DNA of 64,000 nt from Polycladomyces subterraneus (GTDB taxonomy: Bacteria; Bacillota; Bacilli; Thermoactinomycetales; JIR-001): the NCBI RefSeq assembly GCF_030433435.1, contig NZ_JANRHH010000037.1, positions 1 through 64,000 on the forward strand. The letters are read 5' to 3'. A program made the translations under genes and the position numbers. This document shows, piece after piece, positions 7,979-17,306 of this stretch; position 1 is the first letter of the stretch, and each line of letters opens with the position of its first letter. Under the pieces are notes generated by a model. It did no database searches. It was not told where the DNA came from and saw nothing but the letters and a program-made list of their open reading frames with translations.

Positions 7979-8746
7979 TCAAACCTTCAGCCCTTTTAAA
8001 TGGCGTTTCAAATGAGCTCGAATCGTTTCCGCCGCCGACTCCCGTGTTGCCAGTTGTTCCCGGGTAAACACGAAAGCACCGGAAGACTCGTCTAAGTTGA
8101 GGAAGTCAGCCAGATCCCCACCTTCGCCTGCAAACTGTCCGTCGAACTCAAAAAAGCCACGCAGTTCTTTTTTCGATTTGACCGTATCATACCAGAAGAT
8201 GATTTCATCCGCCTGGCCTTTAAGCCAATCAGTCGGGCGGAATTGGAACATTTGCAAATACTCGTCCTCTTTCCCGGACAATCCTTCCCATTTCAGCTCC
8301 ATTCCCAGCTCGTACATGCCTTCAAGGAATTGCTCGATCGGCCCGGCCGGTTTGATTTTGATGAAGTCCCGATCCTTGGCGTCGATCCCGTTGTCGATTT
8401 CCAGATTGGACATAAAGTAATATTTTGTATTGATCGAGGAAATAGGCAAAGTGTACGGACATACGAATGAGAACGGAAATTTCATTTCCACACCCGGACG
8501 CAAGGTGAATTCCTCGTCGGTCACTTCGATTGTGCAAACGGTTTCTTCCATTTCCTGCGCCGTTTTGGCGTGATGGGATTGCAAACGCAGATCGACGGAC
8601 AGCCCTTCAATCTCCTGCTTCACATTTCCGCCGTAGACGTACAGTTGACCCGTTACTTTTTCGCCCATAATGACTTCATCGCGATCCAGCACAAGGTCAA
8701 TGCGTGCGGAACCGATTCCGAGCGATGCAAGCAATGTCTTGAACAA
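7979..8746 (-). CDS. spo0M: Spo0M-family sporulation-control protein, copy 1
   Basis: The protein of about 255 residues has the arrestin-like Spo0M fold signature: SLGIGSARIDLVLDRDEVIMGEKVTG at its N-terminus, given here as separate blocks SLGIGSARIDL and MGEKVTGQLYV. Spo0M influences sporulation control in Bacillus; the mechanism is not clear. I start at the TTG at 8746 because AAAGGAGG lies 8 bases upstream and the paralogue starts at the same point. The in-frame ATG at 8767 overlaps the ribosome site. A second copy lies immediately upstream. Confidence 0.88.
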   Translation of the reverse strand: MFKTLLASLGIGSARIDLVLDRDEVIMGEKVTGQLYVYGGNVKQEIEGLSVDLRLQSHHAKTAQEMEETVCTIEVTDEEFTLRPGVEMKFPFSFVCPYTLPISSINTKYYFMSNLEIDNGIDAKDRDFIKIKPAGPIEQFLEGMYELGMELKWEGLSGKEDEYLQMFQFRPTDWLKGQADEIIFWYDTVKSKKELRGFFEFDGQFAGEGGDLADFLNLDESSGAFVFTREQLATRESAAETIRAHLKRHLKGLKV

Positions 8747-8927
8747 TGACACTTCCTCCTTTTCCATGTCTTACGATTCAAATAATAGCACACCCGCATT
8801 TTGGGGGGCATTAGATATACATTAAGAATTTTTGAGGACTCAACCTCACACGGTCCGGAGGACTTTTCAAAGGTCGCTCACGATTCAGGCCACCCTTCTC
8901 TCACGTTAGCGAATGACCAGACAACCC

Positions 8928-9704
8928 CTACCCTGTGATCAATCCCTGCGTGTTCCGTTCGATAAACCGCTTGATGGTTTCCGCTGCCTGTTCGACGGTG
9001 GCTAACTCCGCCGCCTCAAAACGGAAATACCCCTTTTTCTCGTCCAGATCCAGGTGATCGGCAAGCATGCCGATCAAGCCTTGTGTCTTCTTGTCCAACT
9101 CAAAATGCCCTTCGATCCGCTCTTGCGTCCGAGCTGGCGTGTATGAAAACACCACTTCATCAAATGCACCTCGCATCCAGTCGGTCGGTTGAAACTGGAT
9201 AATTTGCACGCCACCGTTCCTGATCCCGGTGTATCCCTCCGAGCGGGGGATAAATCCCAATCGCTGAAACCCTTCCAAGAAATTGCGCAACAACCCTTGC
9301 GGTCGGACGACGACCGTGTCCCGGTCCTTGGCATCGATCCCGGCCGCGATCGCTAGATTGCTGCGAAAATCATATCTCGTATGTACCGAGGACACCGGCA
9401 AATACGCCGGACAGACGAACGAGAAGGAAAATTCCTGCACCTCGCCGGGGTGGATGGTAAAAGAATCCATTGTCACAGGGATTGTGGATACTGTATCATC
9501 AACATATATTGTTTGGTCACCGCGTTGAAAAGCTGATGTCACATGAAATTCGACCGTCAATTTTTCAATTTTCTGTCCCACGTTCCCACCGGTCAGCACC
9601 AACTTGCCGTTGACGGGTTGACCCATGGTGACGGTGGCATCATCGAGTATCAGATCAATCTTGGCGGCGCCCACTCCCAACGAAGCCAGCAGGGTTTTGA
9701 ACAT
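8928..9704 (-). CDS. spo0M: Spo0M-family sporulation-control protein, copy 2
   Basis: This 258-residue paralogue of the neighbouring gene begins MFKTLLASLGVGAAKIDL and shares the blocks TGGNVGQKIE, SFSFVCPAYLPVSS, GIDAKDRDTV and QPTDWMRGAFDEV with copy 1. The ATG at 9704 has AAGGAGG 9 bases upstream. The pair is an old tandem duplication, since the proteins are clearly related but well diverged. About 180 bases between them hold a trace of the dispersed hairpin repeat, so they may be transcribed separately. Confidence 0.88.
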   Translation of the reverse strand: MFKTLLASLGVGAAKIDLILDDATVTMGQPVNGKLVLTGGNVGQKIEKLTVEFHVTSAFQRGDQTIYVDDTVSTIPVTMDSFTIHPGEVQEFSFSFVCPAYLPVSSVHTRYDFRSNLAIAAGIDAKDRDTVVVRPQGLLRNFLEGFQRLGFIPRSEGYTGIRNGGVQIIQFQPTDWMRGAFDEVVFSYTPARTQERIEGHFELDKKTQGLIGMLADHLDLDEKKGYFRFEAAELATVEQAAETIKRFIERNTQGLITG

Positions 9705-9918
9705 GCACAATTGCCTCCTTTATTGGGGATACATGAAAAACGTAACATATCCTTAGCAATCTGTCTCCCTTTTATACAGATAATAGGGAATCATCTACCA
9801 ATTCTTTTTCCGCGCCAAAATTGACTGATTATTCGAAAGGGATGAACTTTATTGACGGCGAATAATCATGTAGCGAGAGCTTTCATTCGCACATGTTTCT
9901 TTTCAAGGGGGGTCTTAC

Positions 9919-11337
9919 ATGAGTCTTTTTCGCAAAAAAAGCATTCCTGATCTAATCAAAACCACGCAACAAGGTCGAACTCTGCGCAAGGAGTTGGGTG
10001 CATGGGATCTAACCCTGCTCGGCATCGGTGCCATCATTGGCACGGGGATTTTCGTGCTGACCGGTGAAGGTGCGCTCAAAGCGGGACCGGGACTGATCCT
10101 TTCTTTTGTCGTCGCCGGACTGGCCTGTGTATTCGCGGCGCTGTCCTACGCGGAATTCGCCTCGACCGTACCGGTGGCCGGTTCCGTCTATACCTACAGC
10201 TACGCCATCATGGGCGAATTTTGGGCGTGGATTATCGGTTGGGACTTGATTCTGGAATATCTGTTGGCTGTCAGTGCGGTTTCCGCCGGTTGGTCGGGTT
10301 ACTTCCAATCCCTGCTTGAGGGGTTTGGTATCCACTTGCCGACGGTGTTGACCGCAGCACCGGGAGCCTTGAAAAACACAACGACCTACTTCAACTTGCC
10401 GGCATTCCTGATTGTCATGTTGCTCACGTTCTTGCTGGCGCGCGGGATTCGGGAGTCCAAACGAGCCAACAACGTGATGGTGGTCCTGAAAGTGGCGGTG
10501 GTTCTTGCATTTATCCTCGTCGGTGTGTGGTATGTGAAACCCGCCCACTGGCAACCGTTTATGCCGTTTGGCTGGGGAGGCGTCTTCAACGCGGCGGCAC
10601 TGGTCTTCTTCGCGTACCTCGGCTTTGACGCCGTCAGCACGGCGGCCGAAGAAACGCGGAATCCCGGCCGTGACCTGCCCCGCGGGATCCTGTACTCGTT
10701 GGGAATTTGCACCCTGCTGTACATCGTGGTCACTGCGATCTTGACCGGGATCGTACCTTACCAACGATTCGCTGGCTATGAAGACCGTCCGGTCGCGCTG
10801 GCATTGAATATGGTGGGACAAAACTGGTTCGCCGGTTTCATCAGCCTTGGTGCCATTCTCGGGATGACCACCGTGATGCTGGTGATGTTGTACGGACAGA
10901 CACGGGTCATTTTCGCCATGTCCCGTGACGGCCTGTTGCCAAAAGGGTTCTCCAACGTACATGAAAAATACCGCACGCCTTTCGGTGCGACTTGGATTTT
11001 GGGAACTGTTGCAGCGTTAATTGGCGCACTGGTTCCACTGGGAGACATCGCGGAACTGGTCAACATGGGTACCCTGGCTGCCTTCGTCATGATCTCGATC
11101 GCCGTCATCATCCTGCGCAAAACGCAACCGGATCTGCCCCGTGCATTCCGTTGCCCGGCGGTGCCATGGATTCCGCTCTTGGCGATCGTCTTCTGCGGTT
11201 TCCTGATGGCGCATCTACCTCTATTGACCTGGATCCGCTTCGCCGTTTGGCTGGCCATCGGTTTGGCGATTTACTTCACGTATTCCCGTAAGCGCTCGTC
11301 GTTGAACACGCAATCGACGATCCATCTGGATCAGTAA
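9919..11337 (+). CDS. APC-family amino acid permease (YfnA/CAT-like), copy 1
   Basis: This integral membrane protein of 472 residues has about 12 hydrophobic segments and belongs to the amino acid-polyamine-organocation superfamily. The signature DLTLLGIGAIIGTGIFVLTG (about 31-50) is the TM1 substrate-binding region. YAEFASTVPVAGSVYTYSY, FFAYLGFDAVSTAAEE and FAMSRDGLLP are typical of the YfnA/cationic amino acid transporter group. The substrate cannot be read from sequence. The ATG follows AAGGGGGG. A close paralogue follows at 11591. Confidence 0.88.
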   Translation: MSLFRKKSIPDLIKTTQQGRTLRKELGAWDLTLLGIGAIIGTGIFVLTGEGALKAGPGLILSFVVAGLACVFAALSYAEFASTVPVAGSVYTYSYAIMGEFWAWIIGWDLILEYLLAVSAVSAGWSGYFQSLLEGFGIHLPTVLTAAPGALKNTTTYFNLPAFLIVMLLTFLLARGIRESKRANNVMVVLKVAVVLAFILVGVWYVKPAHWQPFMPFGWGGVFNAAALVFFAYLGFDAVSTAAEETRNPGRDLPRGILYSLGICTLLYIVVTAILTGIVPYQRFAGYEDRPVALALNMVGQNWFAGFISLGAILGMTTVMLVMLYGQTRVIFAMSRDGLLPKGFSNVHEKYRTPFGATWILGTVAALIGALVPLGDIAELVNMGTLAAFVMISIAVIILRKTQPDLPRAFRCPAVPWIPLLAIVFCGFLMAHLPLLTWIRFAVWLAIGLAIYFTYSRKRSSLNTQSTIHLDQ

Positions 11338-11356
11338 TTATAACGAACATGACAAA

Positions 11357-11460
11357 TCCCCGGGTAACTGGGGTCAGGTTGTTGACAAAGTCCGCAAGCT
11401 CCGAATTCCCGTCTCAATCACTTTGTCAGCAGCCGCGCCCCGGATAACCGGGGCTTTTTT
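11357..11460 (+). promoter_or_regulatory. paired hairpins ending in a terminator between the permeases
   Basis: Three structures overlap. CCCCGGGTAACTGGGG lies at about 11358. A long arm pair GACAAAGT (about 11384) and ACTTTGTC (about 11420) follows. Last is a strong terminator, GCCCCGG (11437-11443) with CCGGGGC (11448-11454) followed by T6. The first and last hairpins resemble each other, so alternative pairing is conceivable. The simplest reading is the terminator of the first permease gene. Confidence 0.55.
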
Positions 11461-11590
11461 CTTGTTTTTTCCTTTGCTTTTTGATACCCCAACGCGTTAA
11501 TATATAGAACATGTGAAGTGATGATCTCTCTGGACAGAATTGCGATACTATTCCGCGAAGTGGAGACATTGTTGCCTGGGGGTATTGGAA

Positions 11591-12997
11591 TTGGATTTGT
11601 TTCGAAGAAAAAATGTCCGTTCGCTCATTGATAACAGTCTGCAAAGCCAAGGTCTGAAAAGGGAATTGGGTGTATGGGATCTCACCCTGCTCGGCATCGG
11701 CGCCATCATCGGCACCGGTATTTTTGTTTTGACCGGTACCGGTGCGCTAAAAGCAGGTCCCGGATTGATGGTGTCATTTGTCATCGCCGGACTGGCCTGC
11801 GCATTTTCCGCTTTGGCGTACGCGGAGTTCGCTTCCACGGTTCCCGTGTCCGGTTCGGTGTACACATACAGCTACGTTACTTTGGGCGAACTAGCCGCCT
11901 GGATCATCGGGTGGGATATGGTATTGGAATATTTGCTCGCCGTCAGCGCCGTTTCATCCGGCTGGTCCGGTTACTTTCAATCGCTGCTCGGCGGATTCGG
12001 ACTGAAATTGCCCGACGCTCTGACGGCGGCCCCCGGGGCCGTACCCGGAAAGACGACGCTGTTCAACCTGCCCGCCTTTTTGATCGTCATGCTGATCACG
12101 CTGTTGTTGTCCCGCGGCATCAAAGAGTCCAAGCGGGTCAACAACGTGATGGTTCTGGTTAAAATCGGCGTGGTCCTGCTGTTTATTCTGATCGGCGTGT
12201 TTTATGTGAAGCCGGCTAACTGGCAACCGTTCGCTCCTTTTGGAGCCAAAGGCATCTTTACCGCTGCGGCGATTGTCTTTTCGGCTTACCTGGGATTTGA
12301 TGCGGTGAGTACTGCGGCCGAGGAAGCACGTGATCCGGCACGCACGTTGCCGAGGGGATTATTGTATTCATTGGGGATTTGCACCTTATTGTACATGGTG
12401 GTTTCCGCCATTATGACAGGGATCATCCCTTATCAGCAAATCCGCGGGCATGAAGACCATCCGGTCTCGCTTGCCCTGAAGATCGCCGGCCAAAACTGGT
12501 TCGCCGCGTTTGTCGACCTCGGTGCCATCGTGGGCATGACGACGGTGATGCTGGTGATTCTTTACGCCCAAACCCGCGTGGCGTTCGCCATGTCGCGAGA
12601 TGGGCTGTTGCCCGCATGGTTTTCCCGCGTACACAAAAAATACCGTACCCCTTACAGTGTCACCTGGTTGTTGGGCATCATCGCCGGACTGATCGGCGCG
12701 TTGGTGCCGATCACCCAAATCGCAGAATTGGTCAACATTGGAACCTTGTTCGCATTCATTATGGTCTCCGTCAGTGTGATCATTCTGCGTAAAACCCAGC
12801 CCGATCTTCCGCGGGGATTCCGTTGTCCCGCCGTCCCGTTCGTTCCGGCAGCGTCGATCGTGCTGTGTGCTTTCCTGATGTCCCAATTGTTGTGGATCAC
12901 TTGGACGGCGTTTCTGATCTGGCTGACGATCGGGTTGATCGTCTACTTTACCTATTCCCGCAAGCATTCCACCTTGAATGCATCCAATACGCAATAA
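11591..12997 (+). CDS. APC-family amino acid permease (YfnA/CAT-like), copy 2
   Basis: The protein of about 468 residues is a tandem paralogue of the 9919 gene with the same landmarks: LTLLGIGAIIGTGIFVLTG, YAEFASTVPVSGSVYTYSY, SAYLGFDAVSTAAEE and FAMSRDGLLPAWF. I start at the TTG at 11591, which gives MDLFRRKNVRS in register with MSLFRKKSIPD of copy 1 and has GGGGGT about 7 bases upstream. A longer frame from 11540 adds an unrelated leader. A terminator separates the two, so expression is probably independent. Confidence 0.86.
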   Translation: MDLFRRKNVRSLIDNSLQSQGLKRELGVWDLTLLGIGAIIGTGIFVLTGTGALKAGPGLMVSFVIAGLACAFSALAYAEFASTVPVSGSVYTYSYVTLGELAAWIIGWDMVLEYLLAVSAVSSGWSGYFQSLLGGFGLKLPDALTAAPGAVPGKTTLFNLPAFLIVMLITLLLSRGIKESKRVNNVMVLVKIGVVLLFILIGVFYVKPANWQPFAPFGAKGIFTAAAIVFSAYLGFDAVSTAAEEARDPARTLPRGLLYSLGICTLLYMVVSAIMTGIIPYQQIRGHEDHPVSLALKIAGQNWFAAFVDLGAIVGMTTVMLVILYAQTRVAFAMSRDGLLPAWFSRVHKKYRTPYSVTWLLGIIAGLIGALVPITQIAELVNIGTLFAFIMVSVSVIILRKTQPDLPRGFRCPAVPFVPAASIVLCAFLMSQLLWITWTAFLIWLTIGLIVYFTYSRKHSTLNASNTQ

Positions 12998-13061
12998 AAC
13001 AAAAACCTTGAGTTTGTTCTTTTGACACAAACAGTCTAACCACTCGCGATTTTTTCAGGGA

Positions 13062-13118
13062 GCGGGTCCGAATTTCCTGTCTCGCGCGAAGCGTAAGCCG
13101 GGGAATTCGGAACCCGCG
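13062..13118. repeat. long inverted repeat, second copy
   Basis: GCGGGTCCGAATTTCC (from 13062) pairs with GGAATTCGGAACCCGC (ending 13118). The arm sequence matches the repeat at 754-807, so this is a dispersed family. A half-copy (CTCCGAATTCCCGTCTC) is visible near 11400. Confidence 0.5.
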
Positions 13119-13136
13119 GACCATATCAACAACCAG

Positions 13137-13167
13137 AATCCCCCTATTACGTGCGGGGATTTTTTTC
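13137..13167 (+). terminator. terminator downstream of second permease
   Basis: ATCCCC and GGGGAT flank a short loop and are followed by seven T. It lies about 140 bases after the permease stop and beside the remains of a convergent acetyltransferase gene. Confidence 0.65.
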
Positions 13168-13529
13168 GTATCAACAGCAGTTTGACCATCAAAAATTCAT
13201 CCACATATGCACCCGCCACCCGGAGCGAGTGCCGCTTGACCCCTTCCACTTCAAAGCCCATTTTCCGATAGATGCAATGACCGCACGGTTAAGCATGATC
13301 ACGGTTAATTCCAGACGATGGATTTCTTTTTGCCGTTCCCACTCCTCCATGACTCGTTCCCAATCCCTTGCCTCTCCAGACTTGAAGAATGCCCACCACC
13401 AAGTAGGCGGGATAACGATTGCAACGAACCCGTCCTCCCACAGCGTCCAGATAAGCCATCAGACCTTGCGTCCCTTTTCAGATTCAACCACGCTTCCGCA
13501 TCAGCTTCCCGAATTGGCCGGATGAGCAT
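13168..13529 (-). pseudogene. broken GNAT acetyltransferase
   Basis: Pieces of one GNAT N-acetyltransferase appear in different minus-strand frames. The start MLIRPIREADAEAWLNLKRD has a GGAGGAGAGG ribosome site. Next come WEDGFVAIVIPP and a frame-shifted GKGLG acetyl-CoA loop, then EIHRLELTVI. After another frameshift comes CIYRKMGFEVEG with SLRVAGAYVDEFLMVKLL. About 50 residues seem missing after the N-terminus, and there are at least two frameshifts. It is a decayed gene, probably once related to YkkB/phosphinothricin-acetyltransferase-like proteins. Confidence 0.75.
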
Positions 13530-13591
13530 GTTTCCTCTCCTCCGTCAGTTCATCAACCAGCTGATCCACTTGGAATCCGTTTATCGATTGT

Positions 13592-14401
13592 TCACCCCCC
13601 TTTTCGCCCCCATACCTGCACGAGATGATACGTAGCATATACACCATATTTGGACCGATACACCTGGTTGTACCGGCGAACCACTTCGTGCAGCAAGCTG
13701 CGTTGAACGGACAGAGGAGCCGCGGAGGAAGCGCTGTAACTGGCCCCCGTTTGCTTGATGGATTGCAGAAAGGCGTAGCAATCCGGATATTCCAACCGAT
13801 GCCATCGAACCATCGATCCCACGTCCGTCAATCCGGCATATCGGAGGATGCGCTCCCACTCCTCCGGGCGGCGCAGGCGCAATCCGTGCATGCCCGAAGG
13901 CAGACGAAGAGCACGCTCCACCTCTCGAAATTGTTGGTGCAGCTCCTGAAAGGTGTCGGGGCCGAATGTGGAGAACACGATCCATCCACCGGGCTGCAAA
14001 TGGTCGATCAATGCGCGAAACGAATGCTCGGGAGCACCAAACCATTGCACAGTGGCATTGGAGATGATCAGATCAAATGTCTCGTCCCACTCCATCGTTT
14101 CCGCATCCCCGATCAAAAAATGAACAGTCGCCTCATGACCCAATCGATCTCTCGCGGCTTTCACCATGTTTTCGGCCAAATCCACCGCCGTGATCGCCGC
14201 CGAAGGGTACCGCTCCGCCAATAATTGCGTCAGATACCCCGTTCCGCACCCGATTTCCAAAATCCGCTCCACCCTGACGTCGCGCTCCGACAGCGTTTGC
14301 ATCATATGATGGGCCATGTGCTTCTGCACAACCGCGTAATTGTCGTATGTGGATACATGGCGGTTAAATTGACGGGCCACCCGTTTTTTATCCAGTAGCA
14401 C
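13592..14401 (-). CDS. bioC: malonyl-ACP O-methyltransferase BioC
   Basis: BioC methylates malonyl-ACP with SAM, disguising it so that fatty-acid synthesis can elongate it to a pimeloyl thioester. The 269-residue protein shows the class I methyltransferase motif ILEIGCGTGYLTQLL, the acidic VDLAENMV loop and SNATVQWF, all typical of BioC. The GTG start at 14401 lies inside the end of the upstream bioH gene (14-base overlap) with AAGGAG about 10 bases before it. It is the last gene of the biotin operon. Confidence 0.92.
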   Translation of the reverse strand: MLLDKKRVARQFNRHVSTYDNYAVVQKHMAHHMMQTLSERDVRVERILEIGCGTGYLTQLLAERYPSAAITAVDLAENMVKAARDRLGHEATVHFLIGDAETMEWDETFDLIISNATVQWFGAPEHSFRALIDHLQPGGWIVFSTFGPDTFQELHQQFREVERALRLPSGMHGLRLRRPEEWERILRYAGLTDVGSMVRWHRLEYPDCYAFLQSIKQTGASYSASSAAPLSVQRSLLHEVVRRYNQVYRSKYGVYATYHLVQVWGRKGG

Positions 14402-15125
14402 GGTCCATCCGCTCCTTCAGCCAGAAATGAAAGCGTTCGGGTTGGGTCCAAAACGGCAAGTGCCCTGCACCTTTCCATACTGTCAATTCCGCCTCTGGAA
14501 GCATGCGGGCCAAACGCCTGGCACCTGAGACGGGGCAAATCGCATCGTCTTCGCCGTGCAGCAGAAAAACAGGAACGGACAACGGTGAATCCGGAAACGA
14601 ATAACGCTGAAGATAGTGCAAACCAGCCAGCAGTCCGGAAACATCCGGTTGCTGCTGATTTCGGTATGACTGACGCCACCGAATGGGCCAACCTGCTTTC
14701 TCCTCTTCGAGAGAAAACATCCGACGGTCGAAATCGGCCAGCACTTGTTCCGGAGCATCCGGCAACCGCCGTTCCATCCGCCGCAGCACGCGTTCATCCC
14801 AACCGTCAGGTGAGCGAGGCGACCGGACGAACTGATCCGTCACGCCGATCGCAAAAACCCCCCGTATACGATCAGCAACCATCCGCGCCCATTCCAACGC
14901 CATCATCCCACCCATCGACCAGCCCACTACCCACCACACCCCATCATCCAACCAGTCGTGATCCTGCTGGGGCATTCCGCTTTCCCCTTCCAATAAAGTG
15001 TGCACATCAACCAGTTGGTGACGGATGCGGGGATCGCTACGGGAAAAGCGATCGATGACCGGCTGCCAGACGGAGGGCGGGGCGCTCCAACCCGCCAACC
15101 ACAAAACAGACGTTTCTTCAATCAT
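14388..15125 (-). CDS. bioH: pimeloyl-ACP methyl ester esterase, BioH-like alpha/beta hydrolase
   Basis: The 245-residue alpha/beta hydrolase has a nucleophile elbow GWSMGG, an acid in LLHGEDDAICP and a late histidine in GAGHLPFW, a complete Ser-Asp-His triad. Lying between bioF and bioC, it most likely removes the methyl ester added by BioC once the pimeloyl chain is complete. Sequence similarity to E. coli BioH is modest, so the specific role rests on operon position. Its ATG overlaps the bioF stop by 8 bases. Confidence 0.82.
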   Translation of the reverse strand: MIEETSVLWLAGWSAPPSVWQPVIDRFSRSDPRIRHQLVDVHTLLEGESGMPQQDHDWLDDGVWWVVGWSMGGMMALEWARMVADRIRGVFAIGVTDQFVRSPRSPDGWDERVLRRMERRLPDAPEQVLADFDRRMFSLEEEKAGWPIRWRQSYRNQQQPDVSGLLAGLHYLQRYSFPDSPLSVPVFLLHGEDDAICPVSGARRLARMLPEAELTVWKGAGHLPFWTQPERFHFWLKERMDRATG

Positions 15126-16308
15126 GGATGGTCACACCCTCTGTTCGAGCCGCCCGCTCAATCGCGTCAATCACAGTTTCGAGATGCTCGTCCGTGTGGG
15201 TCGCCATCAGGGAAAACCGCAGTCGGGCAGTTCCTTCTGGGACGGTAGGCGGACGGATGGGAACGGCCAGCACCCCGCTCTCCATCAGAGATTGACTCAG
15301 TTTGACGGTAGCGTGCACGTCACCGACGATCAACGGGACGATTTGCGTTTCGGACGGACCGACATTGAAACCCAACGCTTTCAACCGGTTGCGAAAACGG
15401 GTCGCTTTTCGATGAAGCGCGGTCCGCCGGTCTCCCGCCTCTCGCACCAACCGGAGGGAGGTGCGAATCATTTCGATCACGACGGGTGGCAATGCTGTGG
15501 TATAGATAAAGGGACGACACGTATTGACGAGATACGAAATCCATGTCCGGCTGCCGGCCACATACGCACCGACGACCCCAAACGCCTTGCTGAACGTGCC
15601 CATATGCAGATCGACCTTGCCAGCCAATCCCATGTGGTGAGTGACCCCTTCCCCATAGGGGCCGAACACGCCTCCGCCATGGGCCTCATCCACCATCAAT
15701 GCCGCGTCGTAACGCTCCTTCAGTGCGACGAGGTCGTGCAAGCAAGCCACATCCCCATCCATGCTGAACACCGTGTCGGTCACGATCAACTTGCGTCGAA
15801 TGCCTTTTTTCTCTGCCTGACGCAACTGCGCTTCCAGATGATCCATGTCCTGATGACGATACCGAAACAGCGTCGCCCTACTCAGGCGAATGCCGTCAAT
15901 AATGCTCGCATGGTTCCACTTGTCACTGAACACTGCATCGCCTCGTTGCAGCAAGGCGGACAAAACACCCATATTCGCCGTATACCCGGATCCGAACACA
16001 AGTGCGGCTTCCGTTTCTTTAAAAGCGGCGATCTCCTGTTCCAAACGTTCCGTCTCCTCGTCATGACCCACAATCAAACGGGAAGCGGTCGCACCCGCTC
16101 CCCGTCTCGCCCCTTTCTGAGCTGCTTCCATCAACTCCGGATGGTTCGCCAATCCCAGATAATTGTTGGAGGAGAGATTGATCAGCGATCGTCCGTCTCG
16201 TTCCAACACCGGGTCCACCGCACGCGAGACCGGCACCAGGGAACGGAGACGCCCTTCCCGCTCCAAACGAGCCAATTGTTCGCGCAAGGTTTCTTCCCAG
16301 AGGTTCAC
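15118..16308 (-). CDS. bioF: 8-amino-7-oxononanoate synthase BioF
   Basis: This PLP enzyme condenses pimeloyl thioester with alanine to form 8-amino-7-oxononanoate (KAPA). Fold-type I landmarks are NLSSNNYLGLANHPEL, SGYTANMGVL, VDEAHGGGVFG and the PLP lysine in GTFSKAFGVVGAY. I start at the GTG at 16308, which overlaps the bioB stop as GTGA and has GAGGAG 8 bases upstream (396 residues). The frame extends three codons further. Confidence 0.94.
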   Translation of the reverse strand: MNLWEETLREQLARLEREGRLRSLVPVSRAVDPVLERDGRSLINLSSNNYLGLANHPELMEAAQKGARRGAGATASRLIVGHDEETERLEQEIAAFKETEAALVFGSGYTANMGVLSALLQRGDAVFSDKWNHASIIDGIRLSRATLFRYRHQDMDHLEAQLRQAEKKGIRRKLIVTDTVFSMDGDVACLHDLVALKERYDAALMVDEAHGGGVFGPYGEGVTHHMGLAGKVDLHMGTFSKAFGVVGAYVAGSRTWISYLVNTCRPFIYTTALPPVVIEMIRTSLRLVREAGDRRTALHRKATRFRNRLKALGFNVGPSETQIVPLIVGDVHATVKLSQSLMESGVLAVPIRPPTVPEGTARLRFSLMATHTDEHLETVIDAIERAARTEGVTIHD

Positions 16309-17306
16309 AGCGCACACTCCTCGATCTCAAATCCCAAATCCCGAATCATTTGATGATCCAGCTCCGCCTGTTGCCCCGGCGTTGTGAGATAATCCCCAAT
16401 GAAGATGGCGTTACCTGGGTACAAGGCAAACGGCTGCAACGAACGCAGATTGACCTCCCGACCGCCGGAGACGCGAATCTCCTTGGTGGGGCAGACGAAG
16501 CGGAACAGACAGAGCACTTTCAGACAACGTCGCGGGTTGAGTTCGTCCATTCCTTCCAACGGCGTGCCGGGGATCGCGTTCAAAAAGTTGACCGGGATCG
16601 AATCGGCATCCAATTCGCGCAACGCGTATGCCACGTCCACAATCTGATCATCTGTCTCCCCCATCCCTACGATGCATCCGGAACAAGGAGAAATACCCGC
16701 CTGTTTGGCCGTCACCACAGTTTGTACCCGGTCCTCGTACGTATGCGTGGTGGTGATATTGGCATAATGATCAGCACTGGTGTTCAGGTTGTGGTTGTAA
16801 CGGTCAACACCGGCCTCTTTCAGCCGCCGCGCCTGATCCTCTGTCAAAATGCCCAAACAAGCGCAGATTTTCATCGGCAATTCCTGCTTGATTTCGCGAA
16901 CGGCAGCGATTACTTCCTCCAGTTCCCGTTCCGATGGGCCGCGGCCGCTGGCGACAATGCAGTATGTACCCGCTTTTCTCTCCCAAGCTTGACGGGCCCC
17001 CTCCACGAGTACATCCTTTTTCAGAAAGGTGTATTTTTCGATCGGTGCCTGTGACACGATGGACTGCGAACAGTATCCGCAATCTTCGGGGCACAAACCG
17101 CTTTTGGCGTTGATGATCATATTCAGTTTCACTTTTTTCCCAAAATAATGGCGGCGAACTCGAAAGGCTGCATGCAACAGCGGCAGTAGTTCGTCATCGT
17201 CCGCCCGCAGCACCGACAATGCTTCCTCCCGTGTCAGGCATTCGCCCGCCAATGCTTTATCCGCCAATGTTTCCCAACAGTTCCCGACAGTTTGTTGTTC
17301 CCACAT
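16305..17306 (-). CDS. bioB: biotin synthase BioB
   Basis: BioB is a radical-SAM enzyme inserting sulfur into dethiobiotin. The CxxxCxxC motif GLCPEDCGYCSQ binds the catalytic [4Fe-4S] cluster. YNHNLNTSADHY and the later SGGREVNLRSLQP with its arginine are typical of the site for the second cluster. The ATG at 17306 (MWEQQTV..., 333 residues) has AAAGGGGC 9 bases upstream. A gap of about 235 bases separates it from bioD and holds remnants of the dispersed hairpin repeat. Confidence 0.96.
   Translation of the reverse strand: MWEQQTVGNCWETLADKALAGECLTREEALSVLRADDDELLPLLHAAFRVRRHYFGKKVKLNMIINAKSGLCPEDCGYCSQSIVSQAPIEKYTFLKKDVLVEGARQAWERKAGTYCIVASGRGPSERELEEVIAAVREIKQELPMKICACLGILTEDQARRLKEAGVDRYNHNLNTSADHYANITTTHTYEDRVQTVVTAKQAGISPCSGCIVGMGETDDQIVDVAYALRELDADSIPVNFLNAIPGTPLEGMDELNPRRCLKVLCLFRFVCPTKEIRVSGGREVNLRSLQPFALYPGNAIFIGDYLTTPGQQAELDHQMIRDLGFEIEECAL

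Noticed and set aside
15025-16353. 442-codon plus-strand open frame across bioF
   Set aside because: It is the shadow of bioF; bioF has all catalytic motifs and operon coupling.
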